From Stenotrophomonas sepilia (GTDB lineage Bacteria > Pseudomonadota > Gammaproteobacteria > Xanthomonadales > Xanthomonadaceae): a DNA stretch of 64,000 nucleotides. Under the pieces are notes generated by a model. It made no database searches. It was not told the DNA's origin and saw only the letters and a program-made list of their open reading frames with translations. The stretch is from assembly GCF_003244875.1 (NCBI RefSeq), contig NZ_LXXZ01000065.1, positions 1-64,000 on the forward strand, written 5' to 3'. Below are positions 60,911 to 64,000 of this stretch, piece after piece. The position numbers and the translations under genes are program-made. Position 1 is the first letter of the stretch. Every line of letters begins with the position of its first letter.

Positions 60911-61177
60911 GTGATTAATGATTGGTTGGATGGTCTTGATGTAAGGGGATTTATTGGTAGTGTGGGGCTTCTTGATGTTGATGTGATCTGGTGGAATTGT
61001 TTTGACTATCTTCCCGGTCTTTCGCTTGAAGAGAGGAGGCAGTTCTTCCGATGGGGGTCGGGTGCTGTTTTAAGTGAAGGGAGGGCTAGGCTCGAAGATG
61101 TGAATGGTTTTTGGGGCGGTACCGTTAATGAGCAGACTGAGCGTTTCATGGCGGCTTGGCCGCCTGAGTTGGACTGA
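60911..61177 (+). CDS. Small acidic protein, possible orphan immunity gene
   Basis: 88 residues from a GTG start. Tryptophan-rich and acidic (VDVIWWNCFDYLPGLSLEERRQF; FMAAWPPELD), the composition typical of immunity proteins. No cognate toxin in frame beside it. Short for the class, so it may be truncated. Assignment by context only. Confidence 0.45.
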   Translation: MINDWLDGLDVRGFIGSVGLLDVDVIWWNCFDYLPGLSLEERRQFFRWGSGAVLSEGRARLEDVNGFWGGTVNEQTERFMAAWPPELD

Positions 61178-61186
61178 GATCCGGAC

Positions 61187-61273
61187 ATGTTCTGGGTTGC
61201 CAAGCCTGGATATGGCTGGGTTCCTGGCGGTTTTGTCTGGAAGCTGGAAGATGGTAGCTATTTCAGTCCGTAG
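61187..61273 (+). pseudogene. Remnant of a toxin or surface-protein C-terminus
   Basis: A 28-codon frame encodes an aromatic/glycine-rich peptide (MFWVAKPGYGWVPGGFVWKL) ending SYFSP. It looks like the tail of a larger protein whose upstream part is missing. No gene signals. Confidence 0.35.
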
Positions 61274-61377
61274 ATCTAAGTGCTGCTGGGGGGGGCGGAT
61301 CGAAGAAAAATGAATCCGAAACATGGACGAGGGTCTTAACCCAGTCGGTCGCTGACGGAATCGGAGAGGGTTTATTG

Positions 61378-61839
61378 ATGAGTGACTCGTTTGAGATTGC
61401 CATGGAGGTCGTCCCGTGGGTCAACGAGTCCTAGGTGCTGGAATCGATCGGTCGCACGGCTGAGTCCGTCTCGCGGACCGAGCTGGATGGCGAGCCGATA
61501 GCGGTTGGCGACTGGCTTGCGGGAAATGTCGATGACTTCCCGTGCAGTTCTTGCATGATCCAGGAGATCAATGGTTTTAGGCTGGAATTCGCCGTTCATA
61601 TTCCTACGTTGCTGATTCGCGTCTTTAGATTCGACAGAACGGTAATTATAGATTTCTCATTCGAGATGGATTGGTCGGATGTTGCCGTGGCCATGCCCAT
61701 ACTCCATAGGCATTTCCAGCAATTGAAGTTGCTAAGTGAAGCGCGCACTGTGTTTGGAGGGATGGAGCCGGCGCAGGATCTGGACACTAGATTTTTCACT
61801 GATGATGCGCGCGGCCCTTTGGGGAGTTCCATTGTCTGA
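61378..61839 (+). pseudogene. Orphan immunity gene with premature stop
   Basis: ATG at 61378 opens a frame that meets TAG at codon 19 (61432-61434) and continues in the same frame, from a GTG at 61435, to 61839. The joined product (about 153 residues: MSDSFEIAMEVVPWVNES, then VLESIGRTAESVSRTELDGE, ending DARGPLGSSIV) is a coherent acidic protein. GAGAGGG lies before the ATG. Either an inactivated immunity gene or one now translated from the internal GTG. Confidence 0.55.
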
Positions 61840-61979
61840 TCTGGAAGGGAATCGCCGCTCCGTGAGGGCTTAGGCTTGATCTCTTAGGGGATTTCAACCA
61901 CTGGCGATTGCGGCAAGGGTGATTCACAAGGGTTGGGTACTACGTGAAGCTGAGTGGGATCGGTTCTACGGGTGGGGGG

Positions 61980-62132
61980 CGAAGTCCCGGTTGATCGATC
62001 CGATCATCAACGTCGACGCGGCTCGAAATCCCAATGATCGCCCGCAGAAGATGCGGGGCGCGCAATAACATCTCGATGAAGGCCGGGGGCGATACCGCGT
62101 TGCGTGGTGCCACGGCGACCGATGATCGCATC
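61980..62132 (+). pseudogene. Decayed cdiA fragments (two fused blocks)
   Basis: 61980-62063 is a diverged copy of cdiA 57112-57196 (KSPLIDLINNVDAARQSDD region); 62067-62132 copies cdiA 57648-57713 (NISMKAEGDTTLRGATATAD region). About 450 bp between them in the parent are missing, and stops interrupt the frame. A scar of an earlier displaced cdiA end or a recombination handle. Confidence 0.8.
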
Positions 62133-62137
62133 CTATA

Positions 62138-62302
62138 ATGTCAGATAGGAAGGTTTTGGTGCTCGGCCAGGAAGCTGCTGTGAAGGGTTACAAGGACGCT
62201 GTTGCTGCGGGGAAGAGGATATATGAGTCCAATGCGGGAGGCGTCTCTTTCGTTGTGTACATCGATGATGCCGGTGTAGTTAAAAATTTCCACCCTAAGT
62301 GA
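62138..62302 (+). pseudogene. Orphan toxin C-terminal tail
   Basis: 54 codons from an ATG directly after the cdiA-like block; product with EAAVKGYKDAVAAGKRIYES and ending VVYIDDAGVVKNFHPK, a shape typical of the last strands of polymorphic toxin domains. It is followed after 7 bp by an immunity-like gene, so together they look like a silent toxin-immunity cassette lacking the toxin N-terminus. Confidence 0.55.
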
Positions 62303-62309
62303 GGTTGGT

Positions 62310-62681
62310 ATGAGTGATCAGTTGTTTGGATCTTGGATGGATAAGAGGGATTCTGATTGGGTGGTTTTTGCTTACTTTGATTGGATTTATTCTTCGGGAG
62401 TGTTTATTCAGATGCTCGAGTGTTTATCAAGGGGCTGGGGTTTTGGCACCGATGATGTTGACTGTAGATTCCCAGATAATAGTAGCTTCGACGTGGATGA
62501 TCACTTTTCTGGGGTGGAATTTTCATATGGGCTCAAGTATGACCCGGACGTTGTGATTGTTAGTGATGAAGAGTTTAGTCGATACCTGGGTATGGCATGT
62601 CTCAAGTATATAGAAAGAACTCCGGGATCGGCTGAGTACGTTCGCTCAATGCTGTGCCGGAATGAGCTGGGAAATGGCTAA
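62310..62681 (+). CDS. Orphan immunity-like protein
   Basis: 123 residues, GAGGTTGGT before the ATG. Acidic, aromatic-rich (DWVVFAYFDWIYSSGVFIQML; DDVDCRFPDNSSFDVDDHF; GLKYDPDVVIVSDEEF) and low in GC. Follows the orphan toxin tail at 62138 in the order expected for a cdiA-CT/cdiI module. May protect against siblings carrying the full toxin. Confidence 0.6.
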   Translation: MSDQLFGSWMDKRDSDWVVFAYFDWIYSSGVFIQMLECLSRGWGFGTDDVDCRFPDNSSFDVDDHFSGVEFSYGLKYDPDVVIVSDEEFSRYLGMACLKYIERTPGSAEYVRSMLCRNELGNG

Positions 62682-62834
62682 TCCAGACTGCGGCCCTGCT
62701 GATGATTGCAGCATCGTTGATGCGGGCGCTGTGGCTGGCGCTGTTGCCATCGCTGATGAGCCGTCTGCTTACGCATTACTGGCGAGCTCGCTGTGCCTGT
62801 GCCATCGCCAGAAACTTATTGGGTGCTTTAGGGT

Positions 62835-63130
62835 AGGATTTGGCCGGGATCGCGTTGAATGCGGGGATTGCCAAGAACTCGGTTGAGAATAACTTCCTTG
62901 CTGAGGATCAAGCTCGAGTAATGAAGCAGCAACTCGACGAGTATGGCAGCGACACGTCATGCCAAAAGATGGTGCGTGACGTTGCCAAGCAACTGTCGGA
63001 GCGAATGGACTGTGAGCTGCTCTCGGTTTGTACAGCGAACTCGGCGAGCCCTGCGTGTCAGGCGTTTGTGAATGCGGCTGTTTCGTACAAGTATGGGTTC
63101 GTGGCCCGGAGAGCTTGGACTGTTCGATGA
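62835..63130 (+). pseudogene. Orphan VENN-toxin fragment
   Basis: 62835-62900 is a near copy of cdiA 58920-58985 (DLAGIALDAGIAKNSVENN region, here ALNAG), preceded in frame by a stop. After VENNFL the frame continues with unrelated sequence (SDTSCQKMVRDVAKQLSERM, then several cysteines) to 63130. This is a displaced C-terminal module without its upstream secretion part. Confidence 0.7.
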
Positions 63131-63138
63131 TTCAAACG

Positions 63139-63258
63139 GAGGCGGTTCTGGCGCTCTCTAAAGCGGTGGGAGCGCTGGCGGGTGGGTTGTCGGGCAGGAT
63201 CTGGCGGGGACCGTGTTGAATGTGAGGATTGCCAGGAACTTGTTTGAGAACAACTTCC
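63139..63258 (+). pseudogene. Second decayed VENN-region copy
   Basis: Diverged copy of cdiA from about 58861 to 58985. A 1-nt deletion (TCGGGC versus TCAGGGC) breaks the frame, and VENN has become FENN. Followed by an immunity-like gene. Confidence 0.7.
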
Positions 63259-63355
63259 ACGCAGGGGATCAGGCGAGCGCAATCTGGTGCGAGTTGGGCG
63301 ACTGATGTGCGGGACAAGTCGATAGGTAATGGGGGCAAGTAGGGGTGAGGCTAGA

Positions 63356-63700
63356 ATGAGGGATGAAGTCTATTCTGCAGTGATGAATTCTTCGTTTGGG
63401 TTGTCTCTTGGTGCCGTCTGGCAGCACATGACGATGGAGATGGGGGATGTTGGGATTTCTGGAAGGAGGGGCGCGTTCTTCGAGTTGATGGGGCGTTTGC
63501 TGAGAGAGCGGAAAGTAAAACTCGCATCGGACGGGAGGACCTTGGAGGGTGACTGGCGGGAACAATTGTTGTTCATCTCAAAGGCATGGCTTGAGAGTCC
63601 TGGCGAAGATGATATTGATGGATTCGGCCTTTGGTTCTTGATCGATGCTCCGGCGGGCTTGGTTTGGATTGGCGCAGATGGCCGTGAGCATTGGACGTAG
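63356..63700 (+). CDS. Orphan immunity-like protein (possibly DUF596-type)
   Basis: 114 residues from ATG 63356 (another in-frame ATG at 63329). Sequence MRDEVYSAVMNSSFGLSLGAVW, then FFELMGRLLRERKVKLASDG and GFGLWFLIDAPAGLVWIGAD recalls DUF596 proteins found beside toxin genes, from memory. Intact and with its own GGTGAGG signal, so it may be expressed. Confidence 0.58.
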   Translation: MRDEVYSAVMNSSFGLSLGAVWQHMTMEMGDVGISGRRGAFFELMGRLLRERKVKLASDGRTLEGDWREQLLFISKAWLESPGEDDIDGFGLWFLIDAPAGLVWIGADGREHWT

Positions 63701-63725
63701 CATTCCAGTCCAAATCGATCACACC

Positions 63726-63930
63726 TCACCATCGATGGCAAACAGATGTTGGCGGCTGAGCTGGGCGTCAACATCGATACCAGCGCAGCGCGCGGTGAAG
63801 GCATTGCTGATGGAAGTACTTTGCTGATGGACAGGCAGGCGACGGCGGCTGCCGCAGGTACGGTGACGGCCACCAGCCAGCTGATTGCCAATGGTGTTTG
63901 CAGTGCGCATGTGAGCCGGTTCAGAAGAGA
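63726..63930 (+). pseudogene. Decayed cdiA fragment (pre-VENN region)
   Basis: 63726-63892 is a diverged copy of cdiA 58201-58372 (TIGGKQTSAAELGINTDAS region; here DGKQMLAAELGVNIDTS). The rest differs and the frame ends at 63943. Confidence 0.72.
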
Positions 63931-63939
63931 GGGGGCGGG

Positions 63940-64000
63940 ATGAGTGTTGGTGATATGGGAGATTTCAAAGAAATTTCTGTTCAGGCTGCATATGTGTTGA
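63940..64000 (+). CDS. Start of an ORF cut by the window edge
   Basis: ATG at 63940 after GAGGGGGCGGG; 20 codons visible (MSVGDMGDFKEISVQAAYVL). Possibly the next immunity gene or toxin piece of the array; too short to judge. Confidence 0.35.
   Translation, partial: MSVGDMGDFKEISVQAAYVL

Overview
The window looks like a chromosomal segment of the Stenotrophomonas maltophilia complex (Xanthomonadaceae). The housekeeping genes are very GC-rich, with xanthomonad-style order (ffh next to a ypjD-like gene; rpsP-rimM-trmD-rplS). Almost every core intergenic gap carries GTAG-headed palindromes of the kind called SMAG repeats in S. maltophilia. No rRNA, intact tRNA or CRISPR array is present.

Region 1 (1-14374) is horizontally acquired DNA. 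A 49-bp direct repeat, the 3' end of a tRNA-Thr(CGT) gene, occurs at 1009-1057 and 14326-14374. It brackets a 13.3-kb integrative element. Left of the first copy lies the integrase of a second, neighbouring element, so two elements appear to sit in tandem at one tRNA site. The bracketed element carries its own integrase, an XRE and a MarR regulator, a pair of related unknown proteins, small membrane and zinc-ribbon proteins (one frameshifted), and three genes that read as phage defence. These are a PD-(D/E)XK protein, a single-HKD (PLD-type) nuclease, and a retron reverse transcriptase fused to a TOPRIM domain (Ec67-like, type I-C) with a candidate msr-msd locus upstream.

Region 2 (14.4-45.4 kb) is core genome: a GyrI-like protein, the cytochrome bo3 oxidase operon cyoABCD, an MHYT-GGDEF-EAL c-di-GMP protein, radA, an Hsp90-like/TPR gene pair, ypjD-like and ffh, a nitronate monooxygenase and a PabC-like enzyme, the rpsP-rimM-trmD-rplS operon, two DUF1801 proteins, a MATE exporter, hslR, katG with an OxyR-like site, a DUF937 protein, mutS and a barstar-like protein.

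Region 3 (45.7-64.0 kb) is a two-partner secretion / contact-dependent inhibition locus in cdiB-cdiA-cdiI order. CdiA is 4234 residues with a VENN pretoxin motif and a C-terminal domain that looks like a BECR-type ribonuclease toxin; the immunity gene overlaps its stop codon. Downstream, to the window end, lies an AT-richer graveyard or reservoir of orphan toxin tails, immunity genes (one with a premature stop) and five short decayed copies of CdiA coding sequence that could serve as recombination handles for toxin switching.
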